A stretch of DNA of 52,962 bases, taken from assembly GCA_016713335.1 (NCBI GenBank), contig JADJPH010000042.1, positions 1-52,962 of the forward strand, read 5' to 3'. Shown here in pieces: positions 35,792 through 44,449 of this stretch. This stretch comes from Candidatus Fredericiella danica (GTDB taxonomy: Bacteria; Chloroflexota; Anaerolineae; Caldilineales; Caldilineaceae). Positions within the stretch are counted from its first letter, which is position 1. Each line of letters starts with the position of its first letter. The notes under the pieces were generated by a model. That model saw only the letters and a list, made by a program, of their open reading frames with translations. It had not been told where the DNA came from and did no database searches. A program made the translations under genes and the position numbers.

Positions 35792-37564
35792 CTATTCGCC
35801 TGCCCCTGGCGTTGTGTCGAATTGCCAGAAATCGGTCAAAGGACTCTGGCTTTCGCTTCTGGGCAAGTGATCTGCGTTCATTACACTCAGATAGATCAGT
35901 TCGTCAAGCCGTTCCTGTTTCAGTTGTTGGCCCCACAGGATAGGCGTCACGCCACGCCAGCGTTCCTGGAGAAAATCGTGCAGGAGCAGATTCGCATCGG
36001 CGAGCGAGGCGCCGGCCGTCATCTTGACTCGATGCGGGGCGTCGACATTGTGCGCCGGCGATTGAAGATGCGCAACATCCCAGATTTGGGGGCCGGTGTC
36101 CGCATTTGTGGGCTGAATGGTCGTGGGCATCGCCTGATTGGCGGCGCCCTGCGTCTCGTGCTGCATCTGGTGGATGACGCCGACTGCGCGATAGGTGCAG
36201 AATCCGCCCTGGCAGGGGCCCATGCCGAGCCGGGTGTCGCGGCGCAGATCGTCCAGGGTGACGGTCGGGTTCTTCAAGACCGCTTGCTGTAGCATGGCGC
36301 GCGTGACGAGTTCACACTCGCAGATCAAGTCACTTTGGAGGTGGTGCTCCTCGACGGCATGAAGACGGTGCCCCAGCCAGTAGTGGCCCTGTTCGACGCC
36401 CGGCGCCTGGGTCTTGGCCGTCAGGCAGGGGCGCTCGGTCCCCAGTTGCTTGCAGGCCATGTCCATTGTCGTCTCGGCCATGAGCCGGAAGGTCGTCCAT
36501 TTGCCGCCGGTAATCGTGAGGAAGCCGCGGACGCCATCGCGCGCCTGGTGGTCGAGCAGGGTGAGGGCGCGGGTTGCGTCGCGGCTCTGTCCGGTGAAAC
36601 CCTCCTGGTAGAGTGGCCGGACGCCGGCCCAGGCGCGTAGGACGCGCGCCTTGCTGATGCCGGGCACCAGCTTGTCGCCTTCATCGAGCATCAACTGCAC
36701 TTCCCACGGATGGATGCGAAGCGGTTCCGGGTCGGCGACCTTTTCATCGGTGGTGCCGATCACGGCGACGGTATGCGCCGGGACGATGATATCGCCGTCG
36801 GCGGGCATCTTGCAGCGATTCACGACAGTGTTGACCACACGATGGTTCATGGCCACCATGACGCCCTTGCCGGGGATGACTTTTACTTCGATGCCGGCCA
36901 ATTGGGCGATCTTGCCGGCCCAGGCGCCGGAGGCATTAATGACCATCGCTGCGCGGATGATGAAATCCTCGCCGGTGACCTTGTCGGTCACCTGAGCGCC
37001 CACGACGCGGCGGTCGCCGTCGCCGCCTTCAACCAGCAGGCCGACGACCTCGTGATAGATCAGGATGGTCGCGCCGGCTAGTTGGGCGGCTTGCGCCGTG
37101 GCGTGGGTAGCGAGGAAACTGTCGGCCGCGCCATCGGGCACTTCGAAGACCCGGCTGATGCGCCGGTTGAGCAGTGGTTCACGGCGAAACGCCTCTTTAA
37201 GCGGCAGTTCCTGGCAGGGGACGCCGGTTTGTGCGCAGGCGGCTTTGAACTTGTCCGGATAGTCGCCTTCGTCCTCTGGGGTCACGACGAAGAAGCCGCC
37301 CGTGTCTTCGATGCAATGGGCGTGGGTATAGCGGAGCACCCGGTTCTCTTCGATGCACTCGACTGCGCTGCGCGGATCTTTGACGACGTAGCGGCCGCCG
37401 CTGTGAAGGAGCCCGTGGTAGCGGCCTGTGGTGCCGTGGGTCAGATCGCGCCGCTCGACGAGGATGGTGCGAAAGCCGCGCAAGGCTGCGTCCCAGGCAA
37501 CGCCGGCGCCGGTCGAGCCGCCGCCGATGACCAAGAGTTCGGTTTCGATCTGTTTCATGAGCAT
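35792..37564 (-). CDS. glpA: Anaerobic glycerol-3-phosphate dehydrogenase subunit A
   Basis: Catalytic FAD subunit, 590 residues from ATG 37564. The FAD-binding N-terminus is ETELLVIGGGSTGAGVAWDA, the family signature is HGTTGRYHGLLHSGGRYVV, and the active-site region is AWAGVRPLYQEG. An extension carries a BFD-like [2Fe-2S] domain (CECELVTRAML then GMGPCQGGFC). The ORF extends upstream to 37687, but that part shows no homology-like features; a second ATG at 37558 is equally likely. It is the first gene of glpABC and lies behind a spacer of about 500 bp with dyad symmetries. Confidence 0.93.
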   Translation of the reverse strand: MLMKQIETELLVIGGGSTGAGVAWDAALRGFRTILVERRDLTHGTTGRYHGLLHSGGRYVVKDPRSAVECIEENRVLRYTHAHCIEDTGGFFVVTPEDEGDYPDKFKAACAQTGVPCQELPLKEAFRREPLLNRRISRVFEVPDGAADSFLATHATAQAAQLAGATILIYHEVVGLLVEGGDGDRRVVGAQVTDKVTGEDFIIRAAMVINASGAWAGKIAQLAGIEVKVIPGKGVMVAMNHRVVNTVVNRCKMPADGDIIVPAHTVAVIGTTDEKVADPEPLRIHPWEVQLMLDEGDKLVPGISKARVLRAWAGVRPLYQEGFTGQSRDATRALTLLDHQARDGVRGFLTITGGKWTTFRLMAETTMDMACKQLGTERPCLTAKTQAPGVEQGHYWLGHRLHAVEEHHLQSDLICECELVTRAMLQQAVLKNPTVTLDDLRRDTRLGMGPCQGGFCTYRAVGVIHQMQHETQGAANQAMPTTIQPTNADTGPQIWDVAHLQSPAHNVDAPHRVKMTAGASLADANLLLHDFLQERWRGVTPILWGQQLKQERLDELIYLSVMNADHLPRSESQSPLTDFWQFDTTPGAGE

Positions 37565-37832
37565 CTCGCTGCGAGCCAAGGGTGACCTGGCGGCTGGTAG
37601 GTGATCGGTGTTTGCAGTAGTAGTGTACGTCTTGCGATCAGGTGGCGCAAGTTGGGATGTGGGTGCAATGTGCGGGTCGGATGGCATTTGACAGCGTGTC
37701 TGTTTGAGTTGGTGGAGTGGGACGAACTGATACGATCCCGCCAGCAGTTGGAAAACTCCAGATTTCCTCTAGAGATTTACGGCCGACCACCCAGCCACAT
37801 GCCGGTCATGCTAACCTCAAGACAAACCCGGA

Positions 37833-37858
37833 CATGACATGTCATGCCCCAATGGGGC
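37833..37858. promoter_or_regulatory. 14-bp palindrome with adjoining hairpin upstream of glpA
   Basis: CATGACATGTCATG (37833-37846) is a perfect palindrome. It directly adjoins GCCCC-AAT-GGGGC (37846-37858). It lies about 270 bp upstream of the glpA start in a spacer otherwise lacking clear features. It is a plausible operator for a glycerol regulator, but no regulator gene is in the window. Confidence 0.4.
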
Positions 37859-38055
37859 GGTAAGACTCAGTGACTCTGCAGGACGTAAGGATGATCCGCA
37901 GTGAGGCACGATGCGGTACGCAAAACGACTGAAGGTGTCAATGCCACAAAGCATTGGTCTCAACTCGCTGCGGCCCAAAAAGCAATTCACGCCGAAGGCT
38001 TTGGGGGCAGATGTGTCACGGCGGGCCGGCGGCGCGGCGCTGCTAGCGAAGCATC

Positions 38056-38338
38056 ATGGATCACCACGGTGATGGTTTGAACCGGTATTCTAACGCCGAT
38101 GAATACCAGCAACTATTTCTTGAACATATTAAACCGCGATCTGCGTTTTTCCCTCAGGTGCGCACAGACATGGCTGATGGTAGGCATGGACACTGGAGTG
38201 GTTGTGCAATATAATGAATCTGGGTCTTCGCACAAAACGATGTATCGTCACAACAACATCGAGGACTATCTGGTTTCGGGACGTAGTTGGTGGGTCGAGG
38301 TGGTATTTGGGGCGGTGACGCATGTCGAAAAGTGGTGA
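38056..38338 (+). CDS. Possible small hypothetical gene, frame broken near 38200
   Basis: From ATG 38056 one frame reads MDHHGDGLNRYSNADEYQQL through HGHWSG. The next frame over then continues VVVQYNESGSSHKTMYRHNN to a stop at 38338. Joined, they would make about 94 residues of protein-like composition, more AT-rich than the surroundings. The alternative is an unbroken ORF of 79 residues from ATG 38099. No family recognised. Its end overlaps the next ORF by 17 nt, which would fit a two-gene unit. I am not confident either is expressed. Confidence 0.3.
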
Positions 38339-38636
38339 GTCGCCTGCATTGCTATTGCGCATCTATGCACAGCGCATCAAGAACCTAGATGCCAGTGAAG
38401 ATCTTGAAACAGATGGCATTCTGGTGCTTTTGACGCGTAACGATTTGAGCGCGACCGATCTTGCGCCCCAAGAGCAGCGACGTCTTGCTGAACTTGACGA
38501 GGCATTGGTCAGACGGTGGCGCAAGGTGGCAAAGGCTTTGCCGAATCCTAATTTTCAAGATCGCTTGCACTGGTGGTGGTTTCTGTACGAAGGCCCGCAG
38601 GTGCGAGAGCGGGTCCAGATCGAGGCTATCGTTTGA
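38322..38636 (+). CDS. Small hypothetical protein
   Basis: A 104-residue soluble protein, charged and probably helical (LLLRIYAQRIKNLDASEDLE, EQRRLAELDEALVRRWRKVAK), ending in a tryptophan-rich segment (DRLHWWWFLYEGPQVRERV). No homologous family is recognised. It runs opposite to the flanking glycerol genes and overlaps the possible gene upstream, so the pair could be an inserted small unit. Codon composition is ordinary for the window. It could be a small regulator or antitoxin-like protein, but nothing in the sequence proves this. Confidence 0.45.
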   Translation: MSKSGESPALLLRIYAQRIKNLDASEDLETDGILVLLTRNDLSATDLAPQEQRRLAELDEALVRRWRKVAKALPNPNFQDRLHWWWFLYEGPQVRERVQIEAIV

Positions 38637-38663
38637 CCGCCACCCGATAAGTGCCTTTTCAAC

Positions 38664-38716
38664 AGTGCGACGCACGGACGGCAGAGGTCGATCGCGTGGA
38701 TCAAGTGCGACGCACG
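38664..38716. repeat. Two direct copies of a palindromic 13-mer
   Basis: AGTGCGACGCACG occurs at 38664-38676 and 38704-38716, exactly 40 bp apart. Each contains GTGCG-A-CGCAC, an 11-bp palindrome. The pair lies just past the 3' end of the PTS fusion gene. It could be a binding-site pair or small repeat element. Confidence 0.5.
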
Positions 38717-38732
38717 AGCGGGTGTGCAAGGG

Positions 38733-41261
38733 TCATGCGGGCGGGGTAGCGGTTAGTTGGCGCAGGGCGACTTCGACCAGTGCGCGGACCGCATCGCCGC
38801 TGCTGAGGTTCAGCGCACGCTGGGCAAGGCGGCGCGCGACGGGGACCGTCAGCCGGCCGATCAACTGTTTTGTGGCGGGAATGCTTGCCGGCGCCATGCT
38901 GAATTCATCCAGCCCCAGACCCAGCAGAATCGGAATTGCTTCCGGTTGGGCGGCCATTTCACCGCAGAGACCACACCACCGGCCGTGGGCGTGGGCCGCG
39001 CGGATCACCGCGTCAATCTGACGCAACACCGCAGGATGCAGCGGGTCGGCGAGCGCCGCGACGTGGGCATTGCCGCGATCCGCAGCGAAGGTGTACTGCG
39101 TCAAATCATTGGTGCCGATGCTGAAAAAGTCCACTAGTGGCGCCAGTTGATCCGCCATCATGGCGGCGGATGGAATTTCGACCATGATGCCGAGGGGTGT
39201 ATCGCGGCGATGGGGGACACCGGCGGCAGCCAGTTCATCGGCTGAGGCTCCCACGAAAGCCTGCGCCTGGCGAATTTCATCGGCGGTGGCGATCATGGGG
39301 AGCATGATGTGGATGCTGCCGTGCACCGCCGCCCGCAACAGCGCACGCAGTTGCGTCTTGAAGAACTCGGGCATGGCCAGTTGGACGCGAATGGCGCGCC
39401 AGCCCAAAAATGGATTGGCCTCATGCGGCAGTTGCAGATAGGGCGCCGGCTTGTCCCCGCCGACGTCGAGGGTGCGAATGATCAACGGCCGGGCGCCGAG
39501 TTGCTCGGCGACCTGGCGATAGATGGTGTACTGCTCTTCTTCGGAGGGCGGCAGGCTGCGTTCCTGAAAGAGGAACTCAGTGCGCAGCAAGCCGACCCCT
39601 TCGGCGCCGGCCTGGAGGGCGATGGTGGCGTCGGCCGCCGCACCGAGGTTGGCGACGACCTCAACGCGCAATCCATCACGGGTGCAGGTTGGGCGCTGCG
39701 CTGCGTGCCATGCTTCCGTCCTGGCTGCGGCCGCGCTTTGCTGCGCAGTCACAAAGGCCGTGTAGGTCTCTGCATCCGGTGCGACGACGACCTGGCCGCG
39801 AAAGCCGTCGATGGCCAGCGGGTCACCCGTCTGCACCTGGTGTAGCAGCGCTTCCCCAAGCCCGACGACGGCGGGTATGCCCATGCTGCGCGCCAGAATC
39901 GCGGTATGGGCGTTTGGACCCCCGGCGGCGGTGCAAAAGGCGGCGACGCGCGTCCGGTCCAACCCGGCGGTGCGTGAGGGCGAGAGATCATGGGCCACAA
40001 TGACCGCGTTGGCCGGGAGAAGGGTCGTCTGTTCTAGTTCGCCCAGCAGGAGGCGCAACACGCGGCGGCCCACATCCATGATGTCGGCGGCGCGCTGATT
40101 GAAGGTTGCGCCGGCCATTCTGTGGAAACGGTGCGCCAGCGTCGAAAAGGATTGTTGCACGGCAACCGGCGCCGAGAGCCGGGCGTTCATGATCTTCGTC
40201 TGCAGTTCCGCCAACAGATCGAGATCCTGGAGTAACAGCGCATGGGCGCGGAAGATCATCGCCTGTTCCATGCCAAGCGTTTCATTCACTTGAACCGCCA
40301 ATGATTCTAGTTCGACGGCAGCGGCTGCGATTGCGTCGTTGCACCGTTCCCATTCGACTTCGGGGGGCATCACCGGCGCATGCACAGCGGAATCGGGGAC
40401 GGTGAGATCGGACTGCTCTACCAACACGACCGCTTCACCCACCGCAACCCCATGCGACGCTGCCAGACCCACCAGCACGGCGCGGCCGCTGTTTGCACCC
40501 GGTGGCGCGAGTTGGCCGGTGCTGGCGAGGGGCGGTGCGGCTTCGGCCACATCATGGGCGACGAGATCCGCCAAAGTATGCACGGCGCGTTCGGCGTCGA
40601 GACCGGTGGCGCTGATGCGGATCCGATGATTCTGTTCGATGGCGAGGCCAAGCAGTTGATTGAAACGCACTGCCTCGGCCGGCCCGCTGCCCGTGGTCAG
40701 GTTCGAGACTGTGACGTGGGCCTGGTATTGGGCCGCAGCCTGGAGAAAGCGTGCCGCCGGGCCAAAATGGAGACCGGCTGGATTCACGACGCGCACTTCC
40801 ATGCAGATCTGATCCGCCGCGTCGGGTGCGTCTTGATGGATGGGATCCTCGGCATCAACCAGGACCGCGCGTTTTGCTTGCATGGCCTCTTCGGCTTCAC
40901 GCGCCACTGCCGCAAGGTCCATGCCGATCGATGCCTGCACGGCTGCCGCCATGGCGCCTTCGATAAATGGTCCCACGCTTAAGATGACGTGGTGGGCTTG
41001 CTCGGGAGTCAGGAGATCGAGCGCCACTTTGCCGCTGACGACGGCACTGCCGAGATCCATCAGCACCAGGACGCCGTCACTGGAATAGACCGATTCAATG
41101 GCATCGGCGATGGCAACCGGATCGGTGCCATAGGGCTGAAAGGGATTGTCGCTGCCACCCACCGCCGCGATGACACCACGCCCCTGGATCTGTTGTTCTG
41201 CCAGGGACTTGACGGCTTCCGACAACTCGTGACTGTGTGAAACAAGGACGATGCTGACCAT
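38733..41261 (-). CDS. dhaM: Dihydroxyacetone phosphotransfer protein: DhaM-HPr-full enzyme I fusion
   Basis: An 842-residue cytoplasmic three-part PTS protein. Residues 1-135 are a mannose-IIA-like DhaM domain with the phospho-His region VLVSHSHELSEAV. About 155-240 is an HPr domain (NPAGLHFGPAARFLQAA), where the usual GLHxRPA has Gly in place of Arg. About 260-842 is a complete enzyme I: phospho-His loop GGPNAHTAILARSMGIPAV and the PEP-binding barrel (GVGLLRTEFLFQ, RTLDVGGDKPAPYL, GLCGEMAAQPEAIPILLGLG). E. coli DhaM has only a truncated enzyme I; this one looks able to take phosphate from PEP itself and pass it to DhaL-ADP. ATG 41261 follows glpK by 16 bp; the longer upstream reading overlaps glpK and is rejected. 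Confidence 0.9.
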   Translation of the reverse strand: MVSIVLVSHSHELSEAVKSLAEQQIQGRGVIAAVGGSDNPFQPYGTDPVAIADAIESVYSSDGVLVLMDLGSAVVSGKVALDLLTPEQAHHVILSVGPFIEGAMAAAVQASIGMDLAAVAREAEEAMQAKRAVLVDAEDPIHQDAPDAADQICMEVRVVNPAGLHFGPAARFLQAAAQYQAHVTVSNLTTGSGPAEAVRFNQLLGLAIEQNHRIRISATGLDAERAVHTLADLVAHDVAEAAPPLASTGQLAPPGANSGRAVLVGLAASHGVAVGEAVVLVEQSDLTVPDSAVHAPVMPPEVEWERCNDAIAAAAVELESLAVQVNETLGMEQAMIFRAHALLLQDLDLLAELQTKIMNARLSAPVAVQQSFSTLAHRFHRMAGATFNQRAADIMDVGRRVLRLLLGELEQTTLLPANAVIVAHDLSPSRTAGLDRTRVAAFCTAAGGPNAHTAILARSMGIPAVVGLGEALLHQVQTGDPLAIDGFRGQVVVAPDAETYTAFVTAQQSAAAARTEAWHAAQRPTCTRDGLRVEVVANLGAAADATIALQAGAEGVGLLRTEFLFQERSLPPSEEEQYTIYRQVAEQLGARPLIIRTLDVGGDKPAPYLQLPHEANPFLGWRAIRVQLAMPEFFKTQLRALLRAAVHGSIHIMLPMIATADEIRQAQAFVGASADELAAAGVPHRRDTPLGIMVEIPSAAMMADQLAPLVDFFSIGTNDLTQYTFAADRGNAHVAALADPLHPAVLRQIDAVIRAAHAHGRWCGLCGEMAAQPEAIPILLGLGLDEFSMAPASIPATKQLIGRLTVPVARRLAQRALNLSSGDAVRALVEVALRQLTATPPA

Positions 41262-41277
41262 ATATCGTGTTTGTGGT

Positions 41278-42792
41278 CTAGGAATCCACCCAATCGAAGG
41301 TGCGCGTGACGGCTTTCTTCCACTGCGCATACAGCTCCGTGCGTGCCGTGTCGTTTTCTGAGGGGCGCCAGATGCGATCCTGGCCCCAATTTGCCCGGAT
41401 GTCATTTTCGTTGTTCCAGAAGCCGACTGCAAGGCCGGCTGCATACGCGGCGCCGAGCGCAGTGGTTTCGGCGACCGTCGGGCGCACGACGGGCACACCG
41501 AGGACATCCGCCTGAAACTGCATCAGCATCTCGTTGAAGACCATGCCGCCGTCCACGTTCAATGTGGTGAGCGTCACCCCTGAATCCTGATGCATGGCGT
41601 CGAGCACTTCGCGCGTCTGGAAAGCGGTGGCTTCCAGGGCGGCGCGTGCGATGTGGCCGCGATGGACATAGCGGGTCAACCCGGCAATCACCCCGCGTGC
41701 ATCACTGCGCCAGTAGGGTGCGTAGAGCCCGGAAAAGGCGGGGACAAAGTAGACGCCGCCATTGTCGTCGACGGTGCGCGCCAATGGCTCAATATCGGCG
41801 GAACTATCGATCAGCCGCAGATTGTCGCGCAGCCATTGCACCAGTGCCCCGGCGATTGCGATCGACCCCTCCAGGGCATAAACGGTGGGCGCCGCGCCAA
41901 ACTTGTAGCAGACGGTTGTCAGCAGACCATTGTTGGAAGGCACGGGGTCAGTGCCGGTATTCATCAGCATGAAGCAGCCGGTGCCATAGGTGTTTTTGGC
42001 CTGACCCGCCGTCAAACAGGCCTGACCGACCGTCGCCGCCTGTTGGTCGCCCAGGTCGCCGCAGACAGGGATACGCCCACCAAAAGGACCGTCCGGGGTT
42101 GAATAGCCATAGAACGCCGGCTCGCTGGAGGGCCGGATCTCCGGCAGCATCCGGCGGGGAATATCGAGCGCGGCGAGCATGTCGTCATCCCAGTTGCAGG
42201 TTGCCAGATTCATCAGCATGGTGCGTGACGCGTTGGTGACGTCTGTCACGTGGGCGCCCCCGCGCGGCCCGCCCGTCAGGTTCCAAATCACCCAGGTGTC
42301 AATGTTGCCAAAGATTGCGTCGCCTGCGGCGACCGCATCCTGTAGTCCCGACACGTTGTCGAGCATCCAACGGAGCTTGGGGCCAGAGAAGTACGTGGCG
42401 AGTGGCAGGCCCACCCGGTCGCGGAATCGATCCTGGCCTTCCTGCTTGCCCAGTTCGGCGATGAGTTTGTCCGTGCGGGTATCCTGCCAGACGAGCGCGT
42501 TGAAATAGGGTTTGCCGGTCTTGCGGTTCCAGACCAACGTCGTCTCGCGCTGGTTTGTGACGCCAATCGCGGCAATGTCGCGGGCCGTGGCATCGGCCTT
42601 GTTCAGGGCCGTCCGGATGACGGTTTGGGTGCGATCCCAGATTTCGAGCGGATCATGCTCCACCCAACCTGGTCGCGGATAGATCTGGGTGTGCTCCAGT
42701 TGGTGCACACTGACGACTTCGCCACGGTGGTTGAAGAGCATGCAACGGCTACTCGTCGTGCCCTGGTCGATAGAGGCAATGTACTTGGCCAT
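41278..42792 (-). CDS. glpK: Glycerol kinase
   Basis: A 504-residue FGGY-family kinase that phosphorylates glycerol at C3 with ATP. Family marks are ASIDQGTTSSRCMLF (ATP-site loop), GVTNQRETTLVWNRKTGKPY, ALVWQDTRTD, GDLGDQQAATVGQACLTAGQ, NTYGTGCFMLMNTG and the C-terminal NVDGGMVFNEMLMQFQADVLG. Length is normal for the family. Its position between dhaL and dhaM on one transcript ties glycerol-3-phosphate formation to the dihydroxyacetone kinase genes. No glycerol facilitator gene is in the window. Confidence 0.95.
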   Translation of the reverse strand: MAKYIASIDQGTTSSRCMLFNHRGEVVSVHQLEHTQIYPRPGWVEHDPLEIWDRTQTVIRTALNKADATARDIAAIGVTNQRETTLVWNRKTGKPYFNALVWQDTRTDKLIAELGKQEGQDRFRDRVGLPLATYFSGPKLRWMLDNVSGLQDAVAAGDAIFGNIDTWVIWNLTGGPRGGAHVTDVTNASRTMLMNLATCNWDDDMLAALDIPRRMLPEIRPSSEPAFYGYSTPDGPFGGRIPVCGDLGDQQAATVGQACLTAGQAKNTYGTGCFMLMNTGTDPVPSNNGLLTTVCYKFGAAPTVYALEGSIAIAGALVQWLRDNLRLIDSSADIEPLARTVDDNGGVYFVPAFSGLYAPYWRSDARGVIAGLTRYVHRGHIARAALEATAFQTREVLDAMHQDSGVTLTTLNVDGGMVFNEMLMQFQADVLGVPVVRPTVAETTALGAAYAAGLAVGFWNNENDIRANWGQDRIWRPSENDTARTELYAQWKKAVTRTFDWVDS

Positions 42793-42821
42793 AGCGCATC
42801 ATTCCCGGTGAATGGTTTGAT

Positions 42822-43448
42822 TTATTGACAGACGGTTTCGGCGAGTGCGCGGATCAGCAGCCAGGTTGAAGTCGCGCCCGGATCCTGGTGACCGATGCTG
42901 CGTGGCCCCAGGTAGCTGGCTCTACCCTTTGTCGCTTGCAGCGGGATCGTAGAGAGCATGCCCCGCTCGGCGCCTGCTGCGGCGGCGTTGAGCGCCTGGC
43001 AGTCGTCTAGTTCGGCGGCAAGCGCAGAACGCAGGGCAATCAACGCCGGTGAGAGCGCGTCAACGAGGGTTTTCTCGCCGACTTGCGCACTACCGCGCTG
43101 TTGGATGCCGGCGAGGCCGGAACTGAGCGCCACCTCAAGTTCGGCGACAGAGAGCTCTTCTTTCAGTGCTGATGCGGCAGCGAGGCGGATGAAGAGGGTG
43201 CCGTAAAGGGGACCGCTGACGCCACCCACCTTTGAAAGCAGCGTCATCCCGACCATCTTGAACAGGCCACCACAATCCAACTGCGCTGTTTCGGGCAGGC
43301 GCTGCAGCACCTCGGCGAAGCGATCCATGTTGACGCCGTGGTCCGCGTCGCCGATTGCGGCATCCAGTTCGGTCAGGAAGTTGGCGTTTTCGGCGATTAG
43401 CGTTGCGTAGCGCCGGATCCAGTCAAGCAACTGAGACTTGGTGATCAT
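42822..43448 (-). CDS. dhaL: Dihydroxyacetone kinase subunit DhaL (ADP-binding)
   Basis: A 208-residue all-helical subunit that holds an ADP cofactor, receives phosphate from DhaM and gives it to dihydroxyacetone on DhaK. The Mg-ADP site motif is AAIGDADHGVNMDRF. The other nucleotide contacts are KVGGVSGPLYGTLF and GRASYLGPRSIGHQDPGATS near the C-terminus. It starts seven bases after dhaK ends. Its short length (no fused DhaK) places the system in the PEP-dependent class. Confidence 0.94.
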   Translation of the reverse strand: MITKSQLLDWIRRYATLIAENANFLTELDAAIGDADHGVNMDRFAEVLQRLPETAQLDCGGLFKMVGMTLLSKVGGVSGPLYGTLFIRLAAASALKEELSVAELEVALSSGLAGIQQRGSAQVGEKTLVDALSPALIALRSALAAELDDCQALNAAAAGAERGMLSTIPLQATKGRASYLGPRSIGHQDPGATSTWLLIRALAETVCQ

Positions 43449-43455
43449 AGGTCAT

Positions 43456-44449
43456 TTACCAATGCAGGGCTGGGGTATGGACAGGCGCATCCCAGAAGCG
43501 CAGCAACTCGTCGTCTACATGCAGGAGCGTGACCGAACAGCCCGCCATCTCCAGCGAGGTGATGTAGTTGCCCACCAGGTTGCGTACAATCGCCACGCCA
43601 TGCTCTTTGCAGATTTCCGCCAGTCTGCGGAAGACGATGTATAACTCGATCAACGGTGTGCCGCCCATGCCGTTGACCATGGCGATCACGCGACTGCCGG
43701 AAGGAAATGGCAGGTCGCCGAGGATGGTTTCCGCCAATTGCGTCGTGATGGTGTCGGCCGTCGCCATTTTCACGCGGGCGCGACCCGGCTCGCCATGAAT
43801 GCCGATCCCCATTTCGACGTCGTCATTGCCCAATTCGAACGTCGGACGGCCGACCGCGGGGAGTGTGCACGCCGTCAGTGCGACCCCCATGCTTCTCCCC
43901 TGTTCGTTGACTTTTCGGCACAGCGCCGGACTTCATCGAGCGAAAAGCCTGCCTGCGCGGCGGCGCCGCAGATCTTTTCTGCGAAGACAGTTGCACCGAC
44001 TCCCCGGCGCCCGGCCGTGTAGATGCTGTTTTTCACGGCGACGTCATCGTCGATGACGGCCATGGCCAGGTGCATGCCTTCGGCGCGCCGAATTCTACCG
44101 CCATCTCGAAGTTCAATAGATCGCCGGTGTAGTTCTTGACGATCATCAATACGCCGGCGCCCCCATCGACCGCACGCGCCGCCGCGAGAATCTGATCGGG
44201 CGTCGGCGACGTGAAGACGGCGCCTGGGCAGGCGGCATCGAGCATGCCGGCGCCGACATACCCGCAGTGCAGTGGTTCGTGCCCGCTGCCACCGCCTGAG
44301 ACGAGCGCCACTTTCCCACGCACCGGTGCATCCGCACGAATGACGAAAGCCGGTTCAAAGTGGACGCGCAACAGGGTTGGATAGGCGTGGGCCATCCCCT
44401 CAAGCGCCTCGGTAACCACCGCGTCAGGGCGGTTGATCAGCTTCTTCAT
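43456..44449 (-). CDS. dhaK: Dihydroxyacetone kinase subunit DhaK (two frame breaks)
   Basis: The substrate-binding subunit, which holds dihydroxyacetone covalently on a histidine. Landmarks in three reading segments: KKLINRPDAVVTEALEGMA and LVSGGGSGHEPLHCGYVG (first), AMAVIDDDVAVKNSIYTAGRRG (second), and MGIGIHGEPGRARVKMA, with the substrate His in GIHGEPG (third). One base is lost near 44091 and another near 43911. With both restored the protein is about 331 residues, usual for PEP-dependent DhaK. ATG 44449 overlaps the rdgB stop (ATGA). DhaL follows 7 bp later. Confidence 0.92.

Noticed and set aside
40380..40982. Plus-strand ORFs over the PTS fusion gene
   Set aside because: Antisense of a gene with three recognised domains; no start signals or family motifs.
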